A DNA stretch of 64,000 bases, from assembly GCA_017516315.1 (NCBI GenBank), contig JAFXDE010000023.1, positions 1 through 64,000 of the forward strand, written 5' to 3'. The notes beneath the pieces are model-generated. The model saw only the letters and a program-made list of their open reading frames with translations, did no database searches and was not told where the DNA came from. The first letter of the stretch is position 1, and each line of letters begins with the position of its first letter. A program made the position numbers and the translations under genes. The stretch is from Clostridia bacterium (lineage in GTDB: Bacteria > Bacillota > Clostridia > Oscillospirales > Acutalibacteraceae). This document shows positions 45,291 to 53,672 of the stretch, piece by piece.

Positions 45291-46676
45291 TTAAAATTCA
45301 AGCTTCTTCTCAATGTAGGAAACGAGCTCGGAGATAGCAACTCTTTCCTGCTGCATAGTATCTCTGTCACGGACTGTTACACAGCCGTCCTCAGCAGATT
45401 CGAAGTCATAGGTGATACAGAAGGGAGTACCGATTTCGTCCTGACGGCGGTATCTCTTACCGATAGAGCCTGCATCGTCGAATTCACACATAAACTTCTT
45501 CTGAAGAGTGTGGAATACTTCCGTAGCTTCCTCGCTTAATTTCTTTGAAAGAGGAAGAACGGCAGCCTTATAGGGAGCGAGAGCAGGATGGAAGTGAAGA
45601 ACTACACGGGTGTCGTTCTTTTCTGCATCTACCACTTCTTCATCATAAGCCTCGGTCATAACAGCGAGGAAAAGTCTTTCTACGCCGAGAGAGGGCTCGA
45701 TAACATAAGGAATATATCTTTCGTTGGTAACGGGGTCGAAATAGTCGAGAGTTTTGCCTGAGGTGTTGGAATGCTGAGTAAGGTCGTAGTCTGTTCTGTC
45801 AGCTACGCCCCAAAGCTCGCCCCAGCCGAAGGGGAAGAGATATTCGAAGTCTGTAGTAGCCTTTGAATAGAAGCAAAGCTCGTCGGCACTGTGGTCACGG
45901 AGTCGGAGATTTTCTTCCTTCATACCGAGAGAGTAGAGCCAGTCACGGCAGTAGCTTCTCCAGTAGTCAAACCATTCGAGGTCTGTGCCGGGCTTGCAGA
46001 AAAATTCAAGCTCCATCTGTTCGAATTCACGGACACGGAAAATGAAGTTACCCGGTGTGATTTCGTTACGGAAGGATTTACCGATCTGAGCTACTCCGAA
46101 GGGAATCTTTCTTCTGGTGGTTCTCTGGATATTTGCGAAGTTTACGAAAATACCCTGAGCAGTTTCAGGACGGAGATAAAGCTCATTTTTGCTGTCCTCG
46201 GTTACGCCCTGGAAGGTTTTGAACATAAGATTAAACTGACGGATGTCGGTGAAATTATGCTTACCGCAGTCGGGACAGGGGATTTCCTTTTCCTTGATGT
46301 AATTCATCATTTCCTCGTTAGACCAGCCTGCTACATTAGTGCCGTCGAAATCCTCGATAAGATTGTCGGCTCTGTGTCTTGTCTTACATTCCTTACAGTC
46401 CATAAGAGGGTCAGAGAAGCCGCCGAGATGACCTGAAGCAACCCAGGTCTGGGGATTCATAAGAATAGCTGAGTCAAGACCTACATTATAGGGGTTTTCC
46501 TGAACGAATTTCTTAAGCCATGCTTTTTTGATGTTGTTTTTGAGCTCTACGCCGAGAGGGCCGTAGTCCCAGGTATTTGCAAGACCGCCGTAAATTTCAC
46601 TGCCTGCATAAACGAAGCCTCTGCCCTTACAGAGAGCAACAAGCTTTTCCATTGATTTTTCTTTGTTTGAAAGCAT
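45291..46676 (-). CDS. glyQS: glycyl-tRNA synthetase, homodimeric type
   Basis: Class II synthetase of the eukaryote/archaeal-like single-chain type (461 residues). Marks are [20 protein letters not shown] (motif 1 region), [33 protein letters not shown] (motif 2), [10 protein letters not shown] (motif 3) and a C-terminal anticodon domain. Cys pairs CKECKTRH and CPDCGKHN probably bind zinc. AAAGGAG precedes the ATG. A T-box is common upstream of such genes in Firmicutes, but the upstream gap is only 85 bases and holds just a promoter inside a terminator. Confidence 0.97.
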   Translation of the reverse strand: MLSNKEKSMEKLVALCKGRGFVYAGSEIYGGLANTWDYGPLGVELKNNIKKAWLKKFVQENPYNVGLDSAILMNPQTWVASGHLGGFSDPLMDCKECKTRHRADNLIEDFDGTNVAGWSNEEMMNYIKEKEIPCPDCGKHNFTDIRQFNLMFKTFQGVTEDSKNELYLRPETAQGIFVNFANIQRTTRRKIPFGVAQIGKSFRNEITPGNFIFRVREFEQMELEFFCKPGTDLEWFDYWRSYCRDWLYSLGMKEENLRLRDHSADELCFYSKATTDFEYLFPFGWGELWGVADRTDYDLTQHSNTSGKTLDYFDPVTNERYIPYVIEPSLGVERLFLAVMTEAYDEEVVDAEKNDTRVVLHFHPALAPYKAAVLPLSKKLSEEATEVFHTLQKKFMCEFDDAGSIGKRYRRQDEIGTPFCITYDFESAEDGCVTVRDRDTMQQERVAISELVSYIEKKLEF

Positions 46677-46712
46677 AGAGAATAACTCCTTTCATTTATA
46701 AATTCCATACTA

Positions 46713-46741
46713 TAATAATACAAAGCACCCGTAATGTCAAG
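46713..46741 (-). promoter_or_regulatory. predicted promoter of glyQS, lying inside a terminator
   Basis: On the minus strand TTGACA, 17 bases, TATTAT. The -35 box falls in the loop of the terminator hairpin of the upstream radical SAM gene. Confidence 0.8.
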
Positions 46742-46754
46742 ATAAACGGGTGCA
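46726..46754 (-). terminator. terminator of the GNAT-to-radical SAM operon
   Basis: GCACCCGT / ACGGGTGC with a 13-base loop, followed on the minus strand by TTTGTATTATT. It lies about 8 bases after the radical SAM stop. Confidence 0.8.
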
Positions 46755-46761
46755 ATATTTG

Positions 46762-47517
46762 TCATTTCGGGGCATATCCGGAGAGTATTTCCGAGATGTT
46801 TTTTTCATATATGTTATCACCTAAAATATCTCCGTTGGCACTCAGACAGATCGCCCGGATGTCGGCAGGGTTTTCCCGGTAGGGATTTATGTATTCTTTT
46901 TCAGAATCAAAGTATTCACCGAGATATTTAAGGGCATTCCCTGCAGGAAAAATTACATTGCCTTCATTTTCTTCTATGCCCATTTCCCTGAACTGACGGA
47001 GAATTTCCCTCGTTCTGACATTATAAGCATTATCATTGTCGGAGCTTACCAGCCAGGCAGGCTGCACCTTAAGGGAAATGCCCTCAGCCATAACCGCTTC
47101 TGCAAAAAGCTCAGCATATTCAAGGGGGATTACCTCCTGATGAAAGGCATCGACGGAAAGAAGAACATCATTAACTCCGCATTCTTTCAGCTTACCTGCG
47201 ACAAGACCGATTTTTTCCTTATCTTTGCTGAAATAGCCGTTGGTTATGAGCTGTCTTTTCGGTATGTTCATTTGAGTAGCGGTTTTATGTATGGCGCACA
47301 CTGTTTCGGGGTAAAGAAGAGGCTCGCCGCCGAAGGTCATAACTGAGGTTATACTGTATTCCGCCGCGATTTTCCCCACAGCCTCGGCGGCAACATTTTT
47401 ATCAATACTATCCGCACAGCCTGTGTGGTCACCCTGGGAGCAGTGCTTACATTTTCCCGTACACGCCATAGTGACTACGAATTCTATGCGGTTTAGATTT
47501 TTGAGATATCTGTTCAT
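46762..47517 (-). CDS. radical SAM protein, unknown substrate
   Basis: A 251-residue radical SAM enzyme: CTGKCKHCSQGDHTGC carries the CxxxCxxC cluster motif, MTFGGEPLLYP contacts SAM, then LITNGYF and LLSVDAFHQEVIPLEYAE. The C-terminal end AICLSANGDILGDNIYEKNI recalls a trimmed SPASM/Twitch region but keeps only one Cys, so no second full cluster is expected. Last of four genes read from the attenuator-like leader at 49.3 kb. AGGTGAAATAAA precedes the ATG. No peptide precursor gene is seen beside it. Confidence 0.8.
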   Translation of the reverse strand: MNRYLKNLNRIEFVVTMACTGKCKHCSQGDHTGCADSIDKNVAAEAVGKIAAEYSITSVMTFGGEPLLYPETVCAIHKTATQMNIPKRQLITNGYFSKDKEKIGLVAGKLKECGVNDVLLSVDAFHQEVIPLEYAELFAEAVMAEGISLKVQPAWLVSSDNDNAYNVRTREILRQFREMGIEENEGNVIFPAGNALKYLGEYFDSEKEYINPYRENPADIRAICLSANGDILGDNIYEKNISEILSGYAPK

Positions 47518-47540
47518 TTTATTTCACCTGAAAGATGTTA

Positions 47541-48227
47541 TTATTTTCGGTATTCAGCAAAGAAAAATAAAGGTAAATCCTTGTTTTTAGTTATTCCGTC
47601 ATATGATGTAGGCTCTTCTGTGTGTTTTAGAGTAAACCCTTGTTTTGCGGCTACATTCAGATAGTAAGACAATGGGCGGTGAAAATGTTCTGTTTTACCC
47701 CAAAACTCATTTGTAAAAGAATAAGGCTTAATATATGAGCTGATTGTTTTACCGTAACAAAACCCTTTTTTATCCTTGACCCATTCGCTATCATAAAAAG
47801 CCGGATGAACAATAGAATAGTAAAAAATACCATTAGACTTTAATACTCTATAACATTCAGAAAACACTTTTTCTATATTTTCAACATCCATTAAAACCTG
47901 ATTGCAAAATATCAAATCAAAACTATCATTTGCATAAGGAAAGTTTTCTGTAATATCACATATTTCAAAAGTACAGCTTTTATAACGTGCTTTGGCAATA
48001 TCAATCATATTAGCAGAGCCGTCAACACCTATTACTTCTGCTCCGATACTTTGAAAGTAATCGGCATAATATCCATAACCGCACCCCAAATCTAATACTT
48101 TTTGCCCTGAAATATCTTGAAAACGAGCCTTTACAACTCGCTTGTTACTTTCAACAAAATCAGATTGTTCTTGATCTTTTGTATATTTCTTTGCTGCTTT
48201 ATTCCATTGATCAACTAATTTTTTCAT
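47541..48227 (-). CDS. class I SAM-dependent methyltransferase
   Basis: A 228-residue Rossmann-fold methyltransferase: SAM-binding VLDLGCGYGYYADYFQ, EVIGVDGSANMI, CDITENFPYANDSFDLIFC and YRVLKSNGIFYYS. No substrate-defining domain is visible. It overlaps the upstream kinase gene by four bases (ATGA), so it is translationally coupled. Its DNA is visibly more AT-rich than the surrounding genes, which may mark transfer from elsewhere. Confidence 0.85.
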   Translation of the reverse strand: MKKLVDQWNKAAKKYTKDQEQSDFVESNKRVVKARFQDISGQKVLDLGCGYGYYADYFQSIGAEVIGVDGSANMIDIAKARYKSCTFEICDITENFPYANDSFDLIFCNQVLMDVENIEKVFSECYRVLKSNGIFYYSIVHPAFYDSEWVKDKKGFCYGKTISSYIKPYSFTNEFWGKTEHFHRPLSYYLNVAAKQGFTLKHTEEPTSYDGITKNKDLPLFFFAEYRK

Positions 48228-48715
48228 AAGTCACCTCTTAAATACTCATCCGTCTCTTCCCTGCTTTTGAAAATTATCACTTTCTTTTCTGATTTGTACT
48301 TATCAATCAAATCATATATATACGGCAAGGTATCCGTCGGAAAATCCTCTATAAACTGTCTGAATTCATCATCAAGCTCTTCTTCAAGCCACGGCAAATC
48401 GTACCTTTCCTTGCCTATTCTCTCTCTTACACCCTGCAGACAAATCTCCGTCGGTAAATCAAAGAGAAAAACAGTGTCACACTCCTTAAGCCGCATTTCT
48501 ATCGTCCTTTTATAATTCCCGTCAATTATCCACTCGGGCTGAGAAAAAATATCGGCTATTCTTTCGTCAAACTCTTCTCTCGGAATATGTGTTTTATCGG
48601 GCTTATGCCATATAGCATCGAGATAATATAAAGGCAGACCCGTAATTTTATTCAGCTTTTCGGCGAAGGTTGTTTTTCCTGAGCCGGAACAGCCTATTAC
48701 AATTACCTTTTTCAT
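48224..48715 (-). CDS. small P-loop kinase-like protein (FlaR / adenylate-kinase-like)
   Basis: A 163-residue protein with Walker A IGCSGSGKTTFAEKL, then LYYLDAIWHKPDKTHIPREE and WIIDGNYKRTIEMRLKECDT. This matches proteins annotated as 'DNA topology modulation protein FlaR' or adenylate-kinase-like. The true substrate is unknown; small-molecule phosphorylation is likely by fold. It lies between the GNAT and methyltransferase genes with gaps of 4 and -4 bases. Confidence 0.82.
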   Translation of the reverse strand: MKKVIVIGCSGSGKTTFAEKLNKITGLPLYYLDAIWHKPDKTHIPREEFDERIADIFSQPEWIIDGNYKRTIEMRLKECDTVFLFDLPTEICLQGVRERIGKERYDLPWLEEELDDEFRQFIEDFPTDTLPYIYDLIDKYKSEKKVIIFKSREETDEYLRGDL

Positions 48716-48719
48716 TTTA

Positions 48720-49271
48720 TTATATCTCTTTCTGCATATAAAACAAGTCTTGATAGGTACCGTCCCTAAGCTTACAGATTTTTGGCTTTACTGCGACGGT
48801 TTTAAAACCGAATTTCTCGTAAAGAGCTTTTCCTCTTTCGTTGCCCTCGAGGTATTCAAGCTCAAGTATTTCAGTGCCTCTGTGTTTCTCAGCTATTTCA
48901 ATAATTTCTCTGAACATAGCCGAGCCGATGCCCATATTCCAGTATTCTTTTCTTATGGCGATTCCGATACCTGCCCGATGAGATGATTTCATATCCTTAA
49001 AGAATGTAATATCGCAGGAGCCTACAGCCTTGCCGTCGATATAGCAGGCTATTACAAGATTATTTTCAGATTTACGGTTGTCGCAAATCCATTTTTCCTC
49101 GTCTGCGACGGTAAAGCCTTCCCAATCCTCCGGGTAACGGGAAAGAAATTCTGTTTCGCCGCTTGCGGTCAGTATATTATCGAGAAACATCTTTGCATCG
49201 GTTGTTTCTGGTGTTTTAAGTATAGCCTTGATTCCGTTTTTAAGATTAATTTCCTTTGCCTCAAAGATCAT
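48720..49271 (-). CDS. GNAT-family N-acetyltransferase
   Basis: A 183-residue single GNAT domain: DITFFKDMKSSHRAGIGIAI, the acetyl-CoA loop in RKEYWNMGIGSAMFREIIEI and LEYLEGNERGKALYEKFGFK. It resembles acetyltransferases that act on small molecules or protein N-termini; no antibiotic class can be assigned. The SD GGAGG directly follows the T-run of a terminator-like hairpin, so expression is probably controlled by attenuation. First gene of the four-gene unit. Confidence 0.85.
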   Translation of the reverse strand: MIFEAKEINLKNGIKAILKTPETTDAKMFLDNILTASGETEFLSRYPEDWEGFTVADEEKWICDNRKSENNLVIACYIDGKAVGSCDITFFKDMKSSHRAGIGIAIRKEYWNMGIGSAMFREIIEIAEKHRGTEILELEYLEGNERGKALYEKFGFKTVAVKPKICKLRDGTYQDLFYMQKEI

Positions 49272-49283
49272 AATATTACCTCC

Positions 49284-49322
49284 AAAATAAAAAATGCGCC
49301 TCTGACCGTAAATCAGAAACGC
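49284..49322 (-). promoter_or_regulatory. attenuator-like terminator before the GNAT gene
   Basis: On the minus strand GCGTTTCTGA pairs with TCAGAGGCGC (two mismatches) across TTTACGG, followed by ATTTTTTATTTT and immediately by the SD GGAGG. A terminator between promoter and gene, abutting the SD, is the usual sign of attenuation. What would relieve it cannot be seen; the leader peptide at 49344-49400 is the obvious candidate. Confidence 0.65.
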
Positions 49323-49343
49323 AAGCCTTATGAAAAGTCTGTT

Positions 49344-49400
49344 TTATCTGCATGCGGACAAAAATATATTGATTTTACCCTTCATCACTCGAAGCATCAT
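49344..49400 (-). CDS. 18-residue leader peptide
   Basis: ATG at 49400 to TAA at 49344 encodes MMLRVMKGKINIFLSACR. AGGCGG lies 8 bases before the ATG, and the ATG is about 30 bases after the expected transcription start. Its start and end fall in the two arms of an 11-base-pair hairpin, so translation would open the hairpin. This is typical of inducible leaders such as those of erm and cat genes; the peptide itself matches nothing I recall. Confidence 0.55.
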   Translation of the reverse strand: MMLRVMKGKINIFLSACR

Positions 49401-49410
49401 TTTGTCCGCC
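49354..49410 (-). promoter_or_regulatory. hairpin enclosing the leader peptide
   Basis: GCGGACAAAA (minus-strand 5' arm at 49409-49400) pairs with TTTTGTCCGC (49363-49354), placing the leader frame in the loop and arms. It could be an RNA structure that senses ribosome stalling. On the plus strand the same hairpin is followed by T-rich sequence, but no plus-strand gene lies before it. Confidence 0.6.
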
Positions 49411-49434
49411 TGCCTTTCTTTTTTTCTTTTAAAC

Positions 49435-49463
49435 AGTATAACACCCGTATTTTTAAATGTCAA
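49435..49463 (-). promoter_or_regulatory. predicted promoter of the GNAT operon leader
   Basis: On the minus strand TTGACA, 17 bases, TATACT. The implied leader to the GNAT ATG is about 155 bases. Confidence 0.85.
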
Positions 49464-49557
49464 TATTTATATCTTGTTACTGATTATTCCTCTCTCCACA
49501 ACATATTCCTTTACCCGGTAAAAAATATTATTATTATGTTACAATTCAACATAACTA

Positions 49558-49586
49558 TTGACAGAAAGCCGTCATTTTGGTAAAAT
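49558..49586 (+). promoter_or_regulatory. predicted promoter of the SCP2/aminotransferase/transketolase operon
   Basis: TTGACA, 17 bases, TAAAAT on the plus strand, about 70 bases before the first gene. Confidence 0.82.
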
Positions 49587-49595
49587 ATTTACAAC

Positions 49596-49638
49596 TGCAA
49601 TTGGTTGCAAGACAATTTTTGAGTGAGTACCTGCTCAC
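49596..49638 (+). promoter_or_regulatory. two dyad sites downstream of the promoter, candidate operators
   Basis: TGCAATTGGTTGCA (49596-49609) is a perfect 5-base-arm dyad starting about 10 bases after the -10 box, near the expected start of transcription. GTGAGTACCTGCTCAC (49623-49638) is a second dyad just before the SD; TGAGTGAGTA-type half sites are known for TetR-family repressors. No regulator gene is adjacent, so binding is inference. Confidence 0.4.
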
Positions 49639-49655
49639 CAAAGGAGGATTATATT

Positions 49656-50417
49656 ATGATGACAGACGCAAAAACCTTAGCGTACATAAATATGTATGCA
49701 GTTTTAGGTACTCTGGAAAACCTTTGCGAGCTTGACAAGGAAGCAAGTGAGCTCGTTAAGACAAAGAAGCCTGTTTCCGTAGGTCTCGAAGTAAAAGGCG
49801 GTCCCAGTGCTACTCTCACCTTCTCTAACGGCAGATGCAGAATGGAACAGGGAACAGCTAACTGTGATGTTCTTCTTCCCTTCTCCTCCTGTGAGAAGTT
49901 CAACGGTCTTATTGACGGTACCGTTACCCCCATTCCTTCCAAAGGCTTTTCAAAGATCGGCTTTCTTCTTAAGAAGTTCACACCTCTTACCGATATTCTC
50001 TCTAAGTACCTTCAGGCTACAGAAGAAGATCTTAAGGATGACAAATTCTTTGAAATCAGCACAAAGCTTATGTTCTATGTTATTACCGTTGCCCTCTCGC
50101 AGATCGGTAACAACGATGAAATCGGTAAATTCAGCGCAAGCCTTATTCCCGACGGTATTATCGATGTCTCCATTAAGGACTGCGTAGCTGCTACCATTCA
50201 GGTCAAAGACAGCCACATGATTACCATAAAGGAAAAGCCCGAAGCATTCCGTTCACAGATGCAGTTCTGCGACATTCGTACTGCAAGAGCTCTCTTCGAC
50301 GGTAAAATCAATGCTATCGCTTCTATCGGTGAAGGCAAGGTTGAAATGCACGGTCTTATCAATATGATTGACAACGTTAACAGAATTCTTGACAGAGTAG
50401 CACTCTATCTTGCATAA
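49656..50417 (+). CDS. tandem SCP2-like domain protein A
   Basis: A 253-residue soluble protein. Residues about 45-130 (VGLEVKGGPSATLTFSNGRC, then FSSCEKFNGLIDG) and about 175-253 (VSIKDCVAATIQVKD, ALFDGKINAIASIGEGKVEM) each look like a sterol carrier protein 2 fold: a strand-rich ligand pocket then a G-x-(I/V)-x-x-x-G end. SCP2 domains bind lipids or acyl groups. The call is by eye. First gene of a five-gene operon; a distant paralogue is the last. GGAGG supports the ATG at 49656 over a frame eleven codons longer. No signal peptide. Confidence 0.6.
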   Translation: MMTDAKTLAYINMYAVLGTLENLCELDKEASELVKTKKPVSVGLEVKGGPSATLTFSNGRCRMEQGTANCDVLLPFSSCEKFNGLIDGTVTPIPSKGFSKIGFLLKKFTPLTDILSKYLQATEEDLKDDKFFEISTKLMFYVITVALSQIGNNDEIGKFSASLIPDGIIDVSIKDCVAATIQVKDSHMITIKEKPEAFRSQMQFCDIRTARALFDGKINAIASIGEGKVEMHGLINMIDNVNRILDRVALYLA

Positions 50418-50430
50418 GGAGGAATTAAGA

Positions 50431-51696
50431 ATGAGTTTTCCCGTTTACAATACTGAAAAAAGCAGAGAGATGTTCTCCCGTGCCACAAAAGTAATTCCTT
50501 CAGGTATCTACGGTCACCTCGGCCCCGCTGAAGGTCAGTTCATCCCCGTAAACAAATGGCCTATGTTTGCCGAAAAAGCAAAGGGTACTTATGTATGGGA
50601 CGTGGACGGTAACAAGTACATCGACTATATGTGCGCATACGGCCCCAATGTTTTAGGCTACTGCGACCCCGATGTCGACGCTGCCGCCGCAAAGCAGACA
50701 GCTCTCGGTAACTGCACCACTCAGCCCGGTAAGGTTATGGTCGAATGTGCAGAGCTTCTCGTAGATACAGTCGCTACAGCTGACTGGGCATTCTTTGCAA
50801 AGAACGGTAACGATGCTACCCAGGGCGCTATCATGTGCGCCAGAGCATATACCCACAGAAAGAAAATAATTATGTTCTCAGGCTACTATCACGGTGTTTC
50901 TCCCTGGTGTCAGAAGATTGACTATCCGGGTGTTCTTCCCGAGGATGTTGCCAATAACATTATGCTTCCCTGGAACGATATTCCTCTTCTCGAGAGAACT
51001 ATTGAAGAAAACAAAAATGAAATCGCCTGTATCATAGCTCAGCCCTATGACCACGGTAATTTCCACGATAACGCCTTCCCCGAAGAGGGCTTCTGGCCCA
51101 AGGTAAGAGAAATCTGTACAAAGAATGACATCGTTCTTATCGTCGATGATGTCCGTGCAGGCTTCCGTCTTGACCTTAAAGGCTCTGACCATTTCTTCGG
51201 CTTTGAGGCTGACCTTATCTGCTTCTGTAAGGCCCTTGCTAACGGCTACAATATGTCAGCCATCTGCGGTAAGGAATTCCTTAAGGGCGCAATGAGCTCA
51301 CTCGCATATACAGGTTCTTACTGGCTTTCAGCTGTTCCCTTTGCCGCATGTATCGCAAACATCAATAAGATGAAGGCTCTCGACATCCCCACTATGTTCA
51401 AGCAGAAGGGAGAAATGCTCTGCGACGGTCTCGTAAAAGCAGGTAAAGAGCACGGCATCGACCTGGTAGTTTCAGGCGCTCCTGCACTCTTCTACTTAAG
51501 AATAGCCAACGATGACAGCATGCTCCTTCATCAGGAATGGATAGCTGAAATGGTTTCCAGAGGTATCTTCCTCGCTTCTCACCATAACCACTTCATAAAC
51601 GCTTCTCTTTCCACAAAGGATATCAAGCACTCTATCGAGGTTGCTGAAGAATGCTTCGGTATCGTAGCAAAGAACCATCCTGAGCTTTTCAGATAA
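50431..51696 (+). CDS. class III PLP aminotransferase, GSA-aminomutase-like
   Basis: A fold-type I PLP enzyme of 421 residues near glutamate-1-semialdehyde aminomutase. PLP-site marks are FFAKNGNDATQGAIMCARAY, FSGYYHGVSPWCQ, LIVDDVRAGFR (Asp to the PLP nitrogen) and LICFCKALANGYNMSAICG (Schiff-base Lys). It is not HemL by context: no other haem gene is here, and a split transketolase follows. It probably moves an amino group on a keto or aldehyde substrate shared with the transketolase. GGAGG precedes the ATG at 50431, 13 bases after the SCP2-like gene. Confidence 0.87.
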   Translation: MSFPVYNTEKSREMFSRATKVIPSGIYGHLGPAEGQFIPVNKWPMFAEKAKGTYVWDVDGNKYIDYMCAYGPNVLGYCDPDVDAAAAKQTALGNCTTQPGKVMVECAELLVDTVATADWAFFAKNGNDATQGAIMCARAYTHRKKIIMFSGYYHGVSPWCQKIDYPGVLPEDVANNIMLPWNDIPLLERTIEENKNEIACIIAQPYDHGNFHDNAFPEEGFWPKVREICTKNDIVLIVDDVRAGFRLDLKGSDHFFGFEADLICFCKALANGYNMSAICGKEFLKGAMSSLAYTGSYWLSAVPFAACIANINKMKALDIPTMFKQKGEMLCDGLVKAGKEHGIDLVVSGAPALFYLRIANDDSMLLHQEWIAEMVSRGIFLASHHNHFINASLSTKDIKHSIEVAEECFGIVAKNHPELFR

Positions 51697-51761
51697 TTTC
51701 CGTGAAAACTTCTCCCTGAGAGGAGAATAAAATAAAACATTATAAATTGGAGGAAAACATT

Positions 51762-52640
51762 ATGCCACTTTCAAAAAACGAATGGCTTGCTCTCGAAAAG
51801 AAGGCTTTCGAACTCCGTAAGCTTACAGTTCAGACCACTGTATGGGCAGGCAGCGGACATTTCGGCGGCGGTATGAGCGTTATGGATCTTCTTACCGTTC
51901 TCTACCACAAGTATCTTAACATCAAGGTTGACGATCCCAAATGGGAAGACAGAGACCGTTTTATCCTTTCAAAGGGTCACGCAGCTATCGCTTATGCTCC
52001 CGTGCTCTGCGATAAGGGCTTCAACGATGTAGAAATGCTCAAATCCTTTAACCTTTCTGGCTCAAAGATGGGTATGCATCTTGACTCAAACAAGGTTGTA
52101 GGTGTAGACGCATCCACAGGCTCACTCGGCCACGGTCCTTCCATCGCTGCCGGTACTGCCCTGGCTGCAAGACTTATGGGTAAGGATTATCTTACTTATG
52201 TAGTTACCGGTGACGGTGAGCTCGGCGAAGGCTCCTGCTGGGAAGGCTTTATGACTATCAATCACTATAACCTTTCCAACTGTATCGTATTCATCGACAG
52301 AAACCACAATATGATCGACGGTAACACCGAAGACATTAAAAAGCTCGAGCCTCTTGCAGACAAGATGACAGCTTTCGGCTTCAATACTATCGTTGTTGAC
52401 GGTAACAACATCGGTGAGCTTTGCGATGCTATCGATGTAGCTATCGAAAGATCAAAGGAGCCCTGTGCACCCACCTGTATTCTTATGGATACAAAGAAGG
52501 GCGCAGGTATCAAATCAATTGAAGGCGATTACACATGGCACTACGGCGCTATCGACGACGCCCGTTTTGAAAAGTTCAATAAAGAGCTTGAAGAAGACTA
52601 CAAGGCTCGTGTTGCTCGTGCAGAAAAGGAGGGCAAATAA
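51762..52640 (+). CDS. transketolase, N-terminal (TPP-binding) subunit
   Basis: A 292-residue pyrophosphate-binding half of transketolase: AGSGHFGGGMSVMDLLTVLY, DRFILSKGHAAIAYAPVL, STGSLGHGPSIAAGTALAAR, and the TPP motif GDGELGEGSCWEG through RNHNMIDGN. It needs the C-terminal half encoded 2 bases downstream. Split transketolases serve special C2-transfer or ketol-cleavage reactions as well as pentose metabolism; one case is DesAB, the steroid-17,20-desmolase of Clostridium scindens. GGAGG supports the ATG at 51762. A small hairpin lies in the 65-base gap before it. Confidence 0.93.
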   Translation: MPLSKNEWLALEKKAFELRKLTVQTTVWAGSGHFGGGMSVMDLLTVLYHKYLNIKVDDPKWEDRDRFILSKGHAAIAYAPVLCDKGFNDVEMLKSFNLSGSKMGMHLDSNKVVGVDASTGSLGHGPSIAAGTALAARLMGKDYLTYVVTGDGELGEGSCWEGFMTINHYNLSNCIVFIDRNHNMIDGNTEDIKKLEPLADKMTAFGFNTIVVDGNNIGELCDAIDVAIERSKEPCAPTCILMDTKKGAGIKSIEGDYTWHYGAIDDARFEKFNKELEEDYKARVARAEKEGK

Positions 52641-52642
52641 TT

Positions 52643-53650
52643 ATGGCAGGCGGATTTGTTTATACAGCAGTTGACCAGACTGAGCTTTCTACAGCTGAAA
52701 TTTACGGTAAGGCTCTGGCTGACATTATTTTAAAGGACCCCAAGGTTGTTGCTATCACAGCTGACCTTGCAAAATCAACAAAGCTCGGTGACGTTCTTAA
52801 GGTTTGTCCCGAAAGAGTTATCAATGTCGGTATCGCAGAGCAGGATATGTTCGGTGTTGCCGCAGGTATGGCAAGAGCCGGTATGATTCCCTTCCTTTCA
52901 GGCTTCTCAGCATTCACATCAATGAGAGCCTGTGACCAGCTTCATACAGACATCTGCTATCAGAACGTTAACGCAAAGGTTATCGCTACTCATTCAGGTA
53001 CATCCTTCGGTCAGGCAGGTTCTACTCACCATGCTATCACTGACCTTGCTATCACAAGAGCAATGCCCAACCTTACAGTTATCGTTCCCGCTGACGGCTT
53101 CGAAACAGCAAACGCTGTTAACGCAGCTTACGAAAACTTCGGCCCCTACTACATCCGTATTAACCGCGGCTTTGACCGTGTTCTTTATGAGAACCAGGAT
53201 TACGGCTTTGAGGTAGGTAAGGCAGTAGAAGTACACGAAGGTACTGACATCACCGTTATCGCTTGCGGCTCCTGTGTATTCCAGGCCCGTGAAGCAGCTA
53301 AGTTCCTTAAGAACTCAGACGGACTCAGTGTTCGCGTTCTTAATATGCACACAATCAGCCCCATCGATGTGGAAGCTATTCAGAAGGCAGTTTCTGATAC
53401 AAGAAGAATTGTTACAGTTGAAGACCATCTCGTTACAGGCGGTCTCGGCTCAGCAGTTTCTGAGGTTATCGCTCAGTACGGTAAGGGCTGTGCATTCAAA
53501 ATGCTCGGTCACAAGGGCTTTGCAATGATCGGTCTCCACGAAGACATTATGTCTGATGCAGGTATAGACGCTAACGGCATTATCGCTGCAGTTCGTGAAA
53601 CAATGAACGCAGACTTCGAAGAAGACGACAACTGGGACGACGAATTCTAA
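52643..53650 (+). CDS. transketolase, C-terminal subunit
   Basis: A 335-residue half carrying the pyrimidine-binding and C-terminal domains. RVINVGIAEQDMFGVAAGMA contains the catalytic Glu, and ATHSGTSFGQAGSTHHAITD and VPADGFETANAVNAAY are typical. The C-terminal domain includes VRVLNMHTISPIDVEAI and ends in an acidic tail EEDDNWDDEF. Its SD GAGGG lies across the end of the N-half gene, so the pair is coupled. The acceptor and donor sugars (or steroid-like ketols) cannot be read from the sequence. Confidence 0.93.
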   Translation: MAGGFVYTAVDQTELSTAEIYGKALADIILKDPKVVAITADLAKSTKLGDVLKVCPERVINVGIAEQDMFGVAAGMARAGMIPFLSGFSAFTSMRACDQLHTDICYQNVNAKVIATHSGTSFGQAGSTHHAITDLAITRAMPNLTVIVPADGFETANAVNAAYENFGPYYIRINRGFDRVLYENQDYGFEVGKAVEVHEGTDITVIACGSCVFQAREAAKFLKNSDGLSVRVLNMHTISPIDVEAIQKAVSDTRRIVTVEDHLVTGGLGSAVSEVIAQYGKGCAFKMLGHKGFAMIGLHEDIMSDAGIDANGIIAAVRETMNADFEEDDNWDDEF

Positions 53651-53672
53651 TTAATACAAGGAGGCAAAGACT

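Noticed and set aside
46677..46761. T-box leader for glyQS
   Set aside because: The gap is 85 bases and filled by a terminator and promoter.
49354..49430. Plus-strand terminator at 49.4 kb
   Set aside because: The hairpin is followed by T-rich sequence, but no plus-strand gene lies upstream; the minus-strand leader reading explains it better.
50431..51696. hemL (glutamate-1-semialdehyde aminomutase in haem synthesis)
   Set aside because: Similar fold, but context is a split transketolase and SCP2-like genes with no haem genes, so I did not use the symbol.
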